Of a DNA stretch of 7,481 nucleotides, positions 1 to 6,270 are shown in pieces. The stretch spans positions 1 to 7,481 of the forward strand of contig DAOWBJ010000072.1 of NCBI GenBank assembly GCA_030634125.1. Direction: 5' to 3'. Within the stretch, counting starts at the first letter, position 1. The number at the start of each line of letters is the position of its first letter. The translations under genes and the position numbers were made by a program. Source of the stretch: Victivallales bacterium. GTDB lineage: Bacteria > Verrucomicrobiota > Lentisphaeria > Victivallales > Victivallaceae. The notes below the pieces were generated by a model. It did not search any database. It was not told where the DNA came from and saw nothing but the letters and a program-made list of their open reading frames with translations.

Positions 1-103
1 GCCTTGCACCGCGACCTTTACGCTCGACAAAGTCAATAACTTTAGTCAATCAGAAGTCTCTGTCACGGAGCAAGCTGCTCCTGTGACTACTTTTTGCAAA
101 CAT
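1..103 (-). other. Possible interrupted 5' end of a gene running off the left edge
   Basis: On the minus strand an ATG at 103-101 opens a frame reading MFAKSSHRSSLLRDRDF, which stops at TGA (52-50). The same frame continues after the stop from a TTG (49-47) as LTKVIDFVERKGRGAR and leaves the window. The second part looks protein-like, and both parts resemble, from memory only, the basic leader peptides in front of type II/IV prepilin-like proteins common in Lentisphaerota. If so, this is either a gene with an in-frame stop or a gene that starts at the TTG. No clear Shine-Dalgarno sequence precedes either start. It could equally be non-coding. The prepilin signature itself would lie outside the window, so this is a weak call. 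Confidence 0.15.
62..95 (+). terminator. Hairpin followed by a T run, terminator-like
   Basis: GTCAC-GGAGCA (62-72) pairs with TGCTCC (76-81) and GTGAC (83-87), with one bulged T at 82 and a three-base loop. TAC and five T's follow at 91-95, so the arrangement fits a rho-independent terminator for a plus-strand transcript entering from the left. No plus-strand gene end can be recognised in the first 60 bases. The minus strand has no T run after the hairpin. The hairpin also overlaps the doubtful minus-strand frame at 1-103, so it may belong to a dispersed intergenic repeat instead. Confidence 0.3.
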
Positions 104-391
104 ACTTTATTTTCTATGGGATGACTGTGATTTATATTACAAAATTTATCACAAGATAAGCTCTTTTCAAGCTATTGCTGTTTTTTGTACCATATAAAGC
201 ACATTCTTTTGAATCTTATCGCAAAATGGAAAATAATAAAAAATATCATTGCCGCATATAAATGAAAGGTCGAAAATATCTTTGTTTTTCGCCAGGATGT
301 AATAATCTTTATGTCGTCAATCACCTTGAAAACTTTATTATTTTTCCTTCCCCGCTTTTTACATTTCTTTGAAAACCATATCTCTTCGCTC
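96..391. other. AT-rich gap downstream of the NusG-like gene, no supported gene
   Basis: This stretch is AT-rich, with many short A and T runs, and lies directly downstream of the minus-strand NusG-like gene. An 81-residue minus-strand frame (417-172) crosses it. That frame overlaps the NusG-like stop, is very rich in K, I and F, and has no ribosome binding site, so it is probably chance. I see no RNA gene, promoter or repeat that I can support here. Confidence 0.5.
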
Positions 392-895
392 TCATTGCTT
401 TTCCAGGTCGGAGGCATTTATTTCCACCGCCGCGTTTTGCCCGAGTAATTCAATGCTTACTATCAGCATTAGTTTGTTTTTACGGCATTGCACGATGCCT
501 GTAATGCCCCGGAACAGACCTCTGGTGATTTCCACCGGCGTGCCGATAATCAGTTCAGGGCAAATTTCGATAGTACAGCTGTTAGACATGCGCTCAAAAA
601 CTCTTATCGCTTTTAATTCTTGAATTAATATCCGTTCAGACTGTTCATCTATGGAAATTTTATACACTATCGCGTTGGAAAGCTGTAATTTAGAAAATAA
701 CGCTTCATTGATACGGCAGAACACATAACCGGGAAACATCGGACTGGAAAACGCGGCTTTTCTATTTCCGTAACTGTGGTTTTTTTGTACTAATGGAAGA
801 TAATAGGGGATGTTGTTTGCCGTGCAATATCTAGCCAGTTTTTTTTCCTGACGCGGTTTCGTTCGTATCGGCGTCCAGAGTTTTTTATTGTCCAT
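392..895 (-). CDS. NusG-family transcription antitermination factor (RfaH/LoaP/UpxY-like paralogue)
   Basis: This 167-residue protein has the two-domain layout of specialised NusG paralogues. The N-terminal NGN domain (about residues 5-100) includes WTPIRTKPRQEKKLARY and the hallmark MFPGYVF at 53-59. A C-terminal KOW domain follows (about 117-167, GTPVEITRGLFRGITGIV). Proteins of this kind bind elongating RNA polymerase through the NGN domain and suppress pausing or termination in particular operons, often those for polysaccharide or secondary-metabolite synthesis. The start ATG (895-893) has AAGGGG six bases upstream. The gene lies downstream of fucI on the same strand but behind a strong hairpin, so it is probably transcribed separately, although no convincing promoter is visible. 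No target operon appears within 390 bases downstream. It is shorter than housekeeping NusG in the linker and unlikely to be NusG itself, since no secE or ribosomal-protein genes are nearby. The family is secure; the specific subfamily and targets are not. Confidence 0.9.
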   Translation of the reverse strand: MDNKKLWTPIRTKPRQEKKLARYCTANNIPYYLPLVQKNHSYGNRKAAFSSPMFPGYVFCRINEALFSKLQLSNAIVYKISIDEQSERILIQELKAIRVFERMSNSCTIEICPELIIGTPVEITRGLFRGITGIVQCRKNKLMLIVSIELLGQNAAVEINASDLEKQ

Positions 896-947
896 GTAAT
901 TCCCCTTATTAATTTAGAACAATAAAAATAGCACAAATATATAGAAA

Positions 948-983
948 ACGCAAGATGGAAATAAGTTAGTTTCCACCTTGCGT
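948..983 (-). terminator. Strong intergenic hairpin, likely fucI terminator
   Basis: Two 14-base arms (948-961 and 970-983) enclose an eight-base loop. Read on the plus strand there is one A-C mismatch. Read on the minus strand the same position is a G-U pair, so the stem is complete only in a minus-strand transcript. A U-rich stretch follows on the minus strand (TTTCTATATATTTG). It lies about 110 bases after the fucI stop and just before the NusG-like gene, so it most likely ends fucI transcription. An AT-rich flank on the other side could make it bidirectional. Confidence 0.65.
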
Positions 984-1080
984 ATTTATATATATTTGGT
1001 GAACGTTCGAATGCTTGACTGAATTTATAAGATTTACTGATTATAAACTCAGTTTTCTCAAAAAAGTATATCCATAAACG

Positions 1081-1097
1081 AAGGCGACGTTCGCCTT
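1081..1097 (-). repeat. Inverted repeat overlapping the fucI stop codon
   Basis: AAGGCGA and TCGCCTT are perfect 7-base arms around a three-base loop, and the fucI TAA stop (1098-1096) sits at one edge. Only a weak T-rich stretch (CGTTTATGG) follows on the minus strand, so this is a poor intrinsic terminator. It could protect the 3' end of the mRNA or act with the larger hairpin downstream. A function is not shown. Confidence 0.3.
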
Positions 1098-2907
1098 ATT
1101 TGTAGACAGGTCCCAGATTTTCGCAGGCACGATAATCGCTGCCTTCCTTATCCATGCCGAAACTTGCCCAGGCACTTGGACGGAAAACATTGTCTTCATT
1201 GACATTGTGCATGCAGACCGGAATACGCAGCATTGAAGCCAGAGTAATCAAGTCAGCACCGATATGACCATAGCTGAACGCACCATGATTTGCGCCCCAG
1301 TTAGCCATCACGCTGTAAACGTCCTTGAAAGCTCCTTCACCAGTCAAGTTGGGAGCAAACCAGGTTGTCGGCCAACTCGGACTTGTGCGTAGATCAAGTG
1401 CGTCATGAACTTCTGGCGGTAACTCGAAAGTATATCCTTCGGCAATTTGCAGAACCGGACCGAGACCTTTGACCAGATTAACACGGGACATTGTGATCGG
1501 CATGCCCGTTTTTGTCAGGAAACGTGATGAAAAACCACCACCGCGGAAATATTCGGAGATAGCCGCGCACCATTCAGTCGCATCCAGACATTTGCCTGCT
1601 TCTTCAGGGGTGATGTCCCAGAAATGTTTCATTACTGGTTTGCCTTTGCATTCCTGTTGACCAGTCGCGTCCATAGTTGTCGAACCGGAATTGATTAGAT
1701 GGATGAGTCCATTAGCTCCCATACCAGTCAACTCATGCCCGGTAGTTCTTTTGACTGCTTCGGGGCTCCAGAAAGTACGAACGTCTGAAAAGCCTTGAGA
1801 CGTACCGGTCAATAAGTGACCAAACAACATGGCAACACCGTTGAGCGCGTCATTTTCGGTGGCGCAGACAAAAGCTTCACGGATACCGTTCCAGTCGAAA
1901 GAGGAATTAAGGATGACTTCCATAAAATCACCGTTCGGCATGTGGTCGGTCCATTGACGCTGACCCTGGAAACCGGACGCGATAGCGTTGTGTCCCAGTG
2001 CTTCTTCGCCGAAACCTAATTCAGCCAGTCGCGGATTACCGATCATCAAATCACGACCGATTAAAGTCATTTTTACGACATATTCCCAGATAGCGTCTTT
2101 TTCAGCCGCGGACATTTGTTGTTCGGAAGGATTGAAGTCTTCCCCTTCTTTGCAGTTTTCTTTAGTCCACGCCAAAGCGCGTTCGTATTCTTCCGGATCA
2201 AAAATATTTTCATTGATACGGCGGATAAATTCGGTCATATCGACGGATTCGCAGCGCATGCCGAGGAAATCTTCAAAGAACGAAGGTTCAACCAGAGAAC
2301 CGGCTATACCCATTGAACAACTGCCCATTGACAGGTAGGATTTGCCGCGCATGGTCGCCGCCGCGATTCCGGCACGAGTAAAGCGTAAAATCTTTTCTTT
2401 AACATCGTCAGGTATTTCAGTATCATCGGCATCCTGGACATCGCGTCCGTAAATTCCAAATGCCGGTACGCCTTTTTGGGTGTGCCCCGCCAGTACCGCC
2501 GCCAGATAAACCGCGCCCGGACGTTCTGTGCCGTTAAATCCCCAGACAGCTTTGGGTATGGAAGGATTCATATCCATAGTTTCAGCGCCGTAGCACCAGC
2601 AGGGGCTCACGGTCAGGGATACGCCCACGCCTTCGGCTTCGAATTTGTCAGCGCACATTGCCGCTTCGGCAACGCCGCCAATACAGGTGTCCGCGATAAC
2701 GCATTCAACCGGCATGCCGTTGGAATGACGCAGATGCGTGCTGATTAATTCAGCCGCGGACTTTGCCATTGCCATAGTTTGAACTTCAAGAGATTCACGA
2801 ACTCCTTGACGACGGCCATCAATTGTCGGGCGGATTCCGACCTTAGGCAGTCTGCCCCGGAGACGGTTGACAAACGGTGTAACTTGCATGTTGCTGGTAT
2901 TAGCCAT
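1096..2907 (-). CDS. fucI: L-fucose isomerase (also D-arabinose isomerase)
   Basis: This 603-residue cytoplasmic enzyme interconverts L-fucose and L-fuculose, the first step of fucose catabolism; the family also acts on D-arabinose. It aligns along its whole length with E. coli FucI (591 residues, from memory). Shared blocks include VGIRPTIDGRRQGVRESLE near the N terminus, SPCWCYGAET (101-110), WGFNGTERPGAVYLAA (122-137), NSSFDWNG, YFRGGG and RIPVCMHNV. The Mn2+-binding active-site residues known from E. coli (Glu337, Asp361, His528) correspond to E351 (ATEND), D375 (SDVRTFW) and H541 (NHG). All are present, so the enzyme should be active. I chose the ATG at 2907-2905 because AAGGAG lies seven bases upstream (2920-2915) and homology begins soon after. 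A frame extension to 2991 would run through the promoter. No fucK, fucA, fucose transporter or fucosidase is present nearby, so its pathway partners lie elsewhere. Confidence 0.97.
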   Translation of the reverse strand: MANTSNMQVTPFVNRLRGRLPKVGIRPTIDGRRQGVRESLEVQTMAMAKSAAELISTHLRHSNGMPVECVIADTCIGGVAEAAMCADKFEAEGVGVSLTVSPCWCYGAETMDMNPSIPKAVWGFNGTERPGAVYLAAVLAGHTQKGVPAFGIYGRDVQDADDTEIPDDVKEKILRFTRAGIAAATMRGKSYLSMGSCSMGIAGSLVEPSFFEDFLGMRCESVDMTEFIRRINENIFDPEEYERALAWTKENCKEGEDFNPSEQQMSAAEKDAIWEYVVKMTLIGRDLMIGNPRLAELGFGEEALGHNAIASGFQGQRQWTDHMPNGDFMEVILNSSFDWNGIREAFVCATENDALNGVAMLFGHLLTGTSQGFSDVRTFWSPEAVKRTTGHELTGMGANGLIHLINSGSTTMDATGQQECKGKPVMKHFWDITPEEAGKCLDATEWCAAISEYFRGGGFSSRFLTKTGMPITMSRVNLVKGLGPVLQIAEGYTFELPPEVHDALDLRTSPSWPTTWFAPNLTGEGAFKDVYSVMANWGANHGAFSYGHIGADLITLASMLRIPVCMHNVNEDNVFRPSAWASFGMDKEGSDYRACENLGPVYK

Positions 2908-2945
2908 AATTTGACTCCTTATTTTGAACTTAGAAAAAACTGTAT

Positions 2946-2960
2946 TGTGTATTATACACA
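2946..2960. promoter_or_regulatory. Perfect palindrome over the fucI -10 box, candidate operator
   Basis: TGTGTATTATACACA has two perfect 7-base arms around a single central base and covers the proposed -10 box of fucI. That is the classic position for a repressor site. The GT...AC half-site pattern resembles sites of GntR-family sugar regulators, but the regulator is not in this window. An AT-rich palindrome of this length could occur by chance, so the role is inferred from position. Confidence 0.4.
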
Positions 2961-2978
2961 TAAAACTACAAAAAACAA
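2951..2978 (-). promoter_or_regulatory. Probable fucI promoter
   Basis: On the minus strand a perfect TATAAT (2956-2951) lies 16 bases downstream of TTGTTT (2978-2973), a partial -35 match. This places the transcript start about 35-40 bases before the fucI ATG, leaving room for the ribosome binding site. It assumes a sigma70-like consensus; in some PVC or Bacteroidetes-like bacteria the consensus differs. Confidence 0.45.
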
Positions 2979-3038
2979 TAGAATAAAACAAAGATGTAAA
3001 AAAATAATCAATTTACAAAATATAAAATTGTTAAATTT

Positions 3039-3266
3039 TCACTGCCTAAACAATCCAAGATTAAAAAATAACAATGTACTTTCCACGGATAAAATTATAT
3101 TGTTGGCTTTTCTGTACAGTGGTTGCTGTTTGCAATTTGCCAGTTTATCCAGACTTTTGGGCTTCATTCCCAATTCCCGCGGCATCTGGATTTGCGCATG
3201 GGACAGATGATGCTTTTTTCGTGCTTCCACCCACGGCAGAAGCTTTTGAGGTATTTTAACCGTCAT
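3039..3266 (-). CDS. Small conserved protein of unknown function, C-terminal half diverged or truncated
   Basis: This 75-residue frame reads KLLPWVEARKKHHLSHAQIQ then ELGMKPKSLDKLANCKQQP. It resembles, from memory, a widespread uncharacterised family of about 60-80 residues with a core such as LSHAxIQMARELGMNPKKxGKLxNHKQ. Family members usually continue with a WK-P-LPEFIE-LY-KRFG-like tail. Here the similarity stops after KQQP (about residue 49) and an unrelated, hydrophobic AT-rich tail follows. Neither other frame restores the usual tail, so a clean single frameshift does not explain it. The ATG (3266-3264) has GGAG about ten bases upstream. It lies 131 bases upstream of fucI on the same strand and diverges from the SNF2 gene. 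It may be a decayed copy, a short functional variant or, less likely, a chance frame. No function can be assigned. Confidence 0.5.
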   Translation of the reverse strand: MTVKIPQKLLPWVEARKKHHLSHAQIQMPRELGMKPKSLDKLANCKQQPLYRKANNIILSVESTLLFFNLGLFRQ

Positions 3267-3341
3267 ATTGTTTTCACTCCATATTTTCGCAAATCATATG
3301 AACATCAAACAGGATGATAATTGAATTTTCATGATATGCGT

Positions 3342-3377
3342 TTTGCCAAAGTTGATTAACATTTATAATATAATCAA
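3342..3377 (+). promoter_or_regulatory. Candidate SNF2-SWIM operon promoter with inverted repeat
   Basis: Two overlapping perfect TATAAT boxes (3364-3369 and 3369-3374) are present, the first 16 bases after TTTGCC (3342-3347), a weak -35. Both boxes are enclosed or overlapped by a 7-base inverted repeat, TTGATTA (3352-3358) and TAATCAA (3371-3377). The repeat could be an operator. The leader to the SNF2 start would be about 150 bases. The AT-rich setting lowers confidence. Confidence 0.3.
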
Positions 3378-3527
3378 GTGAAAGGCATATTACAAATTTA
3401 TGTTTCGCCCTTGACTTTTTGAAAAAGAGAGCGATTTTTCTTAACGGGTCAATGACCGCAAAACAAGATAGAGAATAAAATAATTAAAAAAGACGATTAC
3501 TCGAAGGATTTTTTTGCCCAAGCTATT

Positions 3528-6248
3528 ATGAATATTGAATTAATATTAAGTCCGTCTGGACATTTGCGTATTGAGTCGGCGACTGCGGCAAATACTAACG
3601 AAATCTGGAACGCTCCGAAAAATACGGCTGACAACCTTATGAAAAGTTTTTCCCTAGGAAACGGTTCCGGTTTGCTTGCACTGATCCGCGAAGAACTGCC
3701 GTCCGGGATTCCCGCGTCATTCCGTTATTTCCGCAATCAAGCGCGGGAATTTGTAACCCGGCTCTGTCATGCGCAGGAACCTGAAAGCCGCGATCTGACT
3801 GCGTTATTCGACAGTATTCGCCCGGATGCTTCAGCTTTCGGTTTTGAGGTATTGGAGGCACCGCCATTGCGTGGCGCGGAATATATCAATGCCGACTGGC
3901 TTATGGAACTCAGAACCGCGCTGGAACGCTGCGTTCAAGATGAATTCAATAATTATTCCGGCGCATTTAGCGAATGGGTAAGGAAACTGAATCCAGCCTG
4001 GAAAAATGTTGGTAAAGTCAGTTTTCATCTGGCTGAAAACAAACAGGACAAGACCGGTACTTATCCATTTGCTTTCATCGCCACCTTCATCCACCGGCTG
4101 TCTGAAAACAACAGCCCTAAGCACTTGCCGCTGGGCGCGGCGGTCAAAGCCTATGCTAATGACCGTAACGCTTTGCTGACTTTGTTAAAACCGGTACAAG
4201 GAGCCAGTGAACGAAGTAAATTGATCGTGCAGTTGCAGGAAAGTCGCGGAATTTTTCGTCCACAGGTCTGGACCGCGCGTCAGGCATATGATTTTCTGCA
4301 CGATATTCCGGCAATTGAGGAAAGTGGCGTCATTGTCCGCATTGCCAACATCTGGAAAAATACGTCGCCGCCGAAAGTAAAAGTATCAGTTAACATTGAT
4401 TTGAAAAAAGGACAGAAAATCGGCATTAACGCTTTGTTGGATTTCTCGTTCAAGACCACCCTTAATGGAATGGAACTTAGTCGCGAGGAACTGGAACAAA
4501 TACTCCATTCAGACGGTGGACTGGTACGTATCAAAGGCGAATGGGTCGAGGCGGAGCCGGATAAAATCCGAGATTTATTACAACAGTGGGATGAAGCCGC
4601 TCAAGCTGGCGAAGCCGGTTTTTCTTTTGTACAAGGTCTGCGGATGCTGGCTGGAGCCAATCTGAAAGACTTTAGCACTATGCCGGAAATCGACCGCGAG
4701 TTCTGCTCCGTCAATGCTTCCGGGCAATTAAAAAAGCTGCTGACTGAACTGGACAGTCCATCGCGCATTGTCCTGCCTGAACTTCCACCCAAATTGCGGA
4801 AGACCCTGCGTCCATACCAATTTGAAGGTGTACAATGGCTTTGGCGCATGACCGAGCTTGGCCTGGGCGGTTGTCTGGCAGACGATATGGGATTGGGGAA
4901 GACCCTGCAGGTGCTTACCCTCCTCGTACTTTTGAAACGACGCGGGGATACCGCCGAAACTCCGGCGGTACTGGTGGTTCCGGCTTCATTGTTGCATAAC
5001 TGGCGGAAAGAAGCGGAAAAATTCACCCCGGAACTGCGGTTCGGCATTCTGCATCCGATGGCTCTAAACAATGACGAGATTAAAAAACTGAACTCCACCC
5101 CTGAAGCGTTTTTACAACAGTTTGACGCTGTAGTTACTACTTATGGCATGCTGTCCCGCCTGAAGGTGCTGCATCAAATCAACTGGACCGCGGTAATCGT
5201 AGATGAAGCCCAGGCTATTAAAAACCCGCACTCGAAACAGAGTAAAGCAGTTCGCTCACTGCGCAGCGCGCGCCGTCTGGCACTTACCGGTACACCGGTG
5301 GAAAACCGTATTAGCGATCTTTGGAGCGTATTCAATTTCATCAGCCCCGGTTTGCTGGGAAATTTGACTGCTTTCAAGGAGTTTATCAAAAAGCTGAACA
5401 CCGACGACGGCAATGTCAATTACGCGCCTTTACGCCAGTTGACCAAGCCATATATCATGCGTCGGCTGAAAACCGATAAACGCATTATTTCCGATCTGCC
5501 GGATAAAACCGAGATGAAAGTATATTGTCAACTGGTCAAGCCGCAGGCTGTAATCTACCAGCAGGCGGTTCGGGAAATGGCAAAGGAACTCAAAGAAGCC
5601 GACAATATCCAACGGCGAGGTCTGGTTTTTAAATACTTGATGATGTTCAAGCAGATATGCAATCATCCGGCGCAGTTTTCCGGCAACGGTGAATACGATC
5701 CGGAATCCGGCGGAAAATTTCTCCGCCTGACGAACATCGCCGAAGAAATCGACTCGCGTCAGGAAAAAATGCTGGTCTTTACCCAATTCAGGGAAATGAC
5801 TGAACCTTTGCATGAACACTTGTCCCGCTGCTTTAAGCGTCCGGGATTGATATTACACGGCGGTACTTCCATCAAACGACGTCAACACTTGGTGGAACAG
5901 TTTCAAAGCGAATCCGGTCCGCCATTCTTCGTGCTGTCATTGAAAGCCGCCGGGACCGGCCTCAACCTGACCGCCGCCAACCATGTAGTTCATTTTGACC
6001 GTTGGTGGAACCCCGCAGTTGAAAATCAGGCTACTGACCGCGCCTTTCGTATCGGTCAGCACCGGAACGTGCTGGCACACAAATTTATCTGCAAAGGCAC
6101 TATCGAAGAAAAAATAGATGCCTTGATTGATGAGAAAAAAAACCTGGCTGATTCGTTGCTCGGTCATGGAGCGGAAAAACTTTTAACTGATATGAATAAC
6201 GAAGAATTATTGAAATTTGTTGAACTCGATGTAAGGTCTATTATATAA
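3528..6248 (+). CDS. SNF2/Rad54-family DNA-dependent ATPase (helicase-like translocase)
   Basis: This 906-residue protein is predicted to use ATP to translocate on double-stranded DNA and displace or remodel bound proteins; it is a translocase rather than a true unwinding helicase. Residues 1 to about 400 form the N-terminal region typical of bacterial SNF2 proteins, including an SNF2-associated segment near GGLVRIKGEWVEAEPDKI (330-347). The motor has PYQFEGVQWLWR (429-440), Walker A DDMGLGKT (452-459, K458), TTYGML (537-542), DEAQ Walker B (559-562) and LTGTPVENR (586-594). In the C-terminal lobe are LVFTQF (749-754), LHGGT (776-780), AAGTGLNLT (807-815) and QATDRAFRIGQ (834-844). All motor motifs look intact. 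The ATG at 3528 fits the family's usual N terminus, but the only Shine-Dalgarno-like AAGGA (3504-3508) is 19 bases away and no other ATG lies in frame upstream. It is followed 22 bases later by the SWIM-protein gene, a recurring pairing in bacteria (compare ywqA-ywqB of Bacillus subtilis). The cellular role is not established. Confidence 0.97.
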   Translation: MNIELILSPSGHLRIESATAANTNEIWNAPKNTADNLMKSFSLGNGSGLLALIREELPSGIPASFRYFRNQAREFVTRLCHAQEPESRDLTALFDSIRPDASAFGFEVLEAPPLRGAEYINADWLMELRTALERCVQDEFNNYSGAFSEWVRKLNPAWKNVGKVSFHLAENKQDKTGTYPFAFIATFIHRLSENNSPKHLPLGAAVKAYANDRNALLTLLKPVQGASERSKLIVQLQESRGIFRPQVWTARQAYDFLHDIPAIEESGVIVRIANIWKNTSPPKVKVSVNIDLKKGQKIGINALLDFSFKTTLNGMELSREELEQILHSDGGLVRIKGEWVEAEPDKIRDLLQQWDEAAQAGEAGFSFVQGLRMLAGANLKDFSTMPEIDREFCSVNASGQLKKLLTELDSPSRIVLPELPPKLRKTLRPYQFEGVQWLWRMTELGLGGCLADDMGLGKTLQVLTLLVLLKRRGDTAETPAVLVVPASLLHNWRKEAEKFTPELRFGILHPMALNNDEIKKLNSTPEAFLQQFDAVVTTYGMLSRLKVLHQINWTAVIVDEAQAIKNPHSKQSKAVRSLRSARRLALTGTPVENRISDLWSVFNFISPGLLGNLTAFKEFIKKLNTDDGNVNYAPLRQLTKPYIMRRLKTDKRIISDLPDKTEMKVYCQLVKPQAVIYQQAVREMAKELKEADNIQRRGLVFKYLMMFKQICNHPAQFSGNGEYDPESGGKFLRLTNIAEEIDSRQEKMLVFTQFREMTEPLHEHLSRCFKRPGLILHGGTSIKRRQHLVEQFQSESGPPFFVLSLKAAGTGLNLTAANHVVHFDRWWNPAVENQATDRAFRIGQHRNVLAHKFICKGTIEEKIDALIDEKKNLADSLLGHGAEKLLTDMNNEELLKFVELDVRSII

Positions 6249-6270
6249 TTTTTTATAAAGGAGCAAAAAG

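Noticed and set aside
172..417. 81-residue minus-strand frame overlapping the NusG-like stop, with a possible hydrophobic segment
   Set aside because: Composition follows the AT-rich DNA, there is no ribosome binding site, and it resembles no family I know.
1001..1011. Short palindromes GAACGTTC and TTCGAA in the fucI-NusG intergenic region
   Set aside because: They are too short and overlapping to distinguish from chance, and sit at no promoter.
1988..2338. 116-residue plus-strand frame inside fucI
   Set aside because: It is antisense to strongly conserved fucI coding sequence and has no recognisable domain.
2908..2991. 28-residue N-terminal extension of FucI
   Set aside because: It would be translated through the promoter, palindrome and ribosome binding site. 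Homology and AAGGAG both point to the ATG at 2907.
2779..3210. 143-residue plus-strand frame
   Set aside because: It lies antisense to the fucI 5' end, its promoter and the small gene, and its sequence has no family-like pattern.
3411..3440. TTGACT as a -35 box closer to the SNF2 start
   Set aside because: No acceptable -10 box lies 16-18 bases downstream.
4601..5098. 165-residue minus-strand frame inside the SNF2 gene
   Set aside because: It is an antisense shadow of the conserved motor domain, Ser/Arg-rich as expected from a reversed GC-biased frame.
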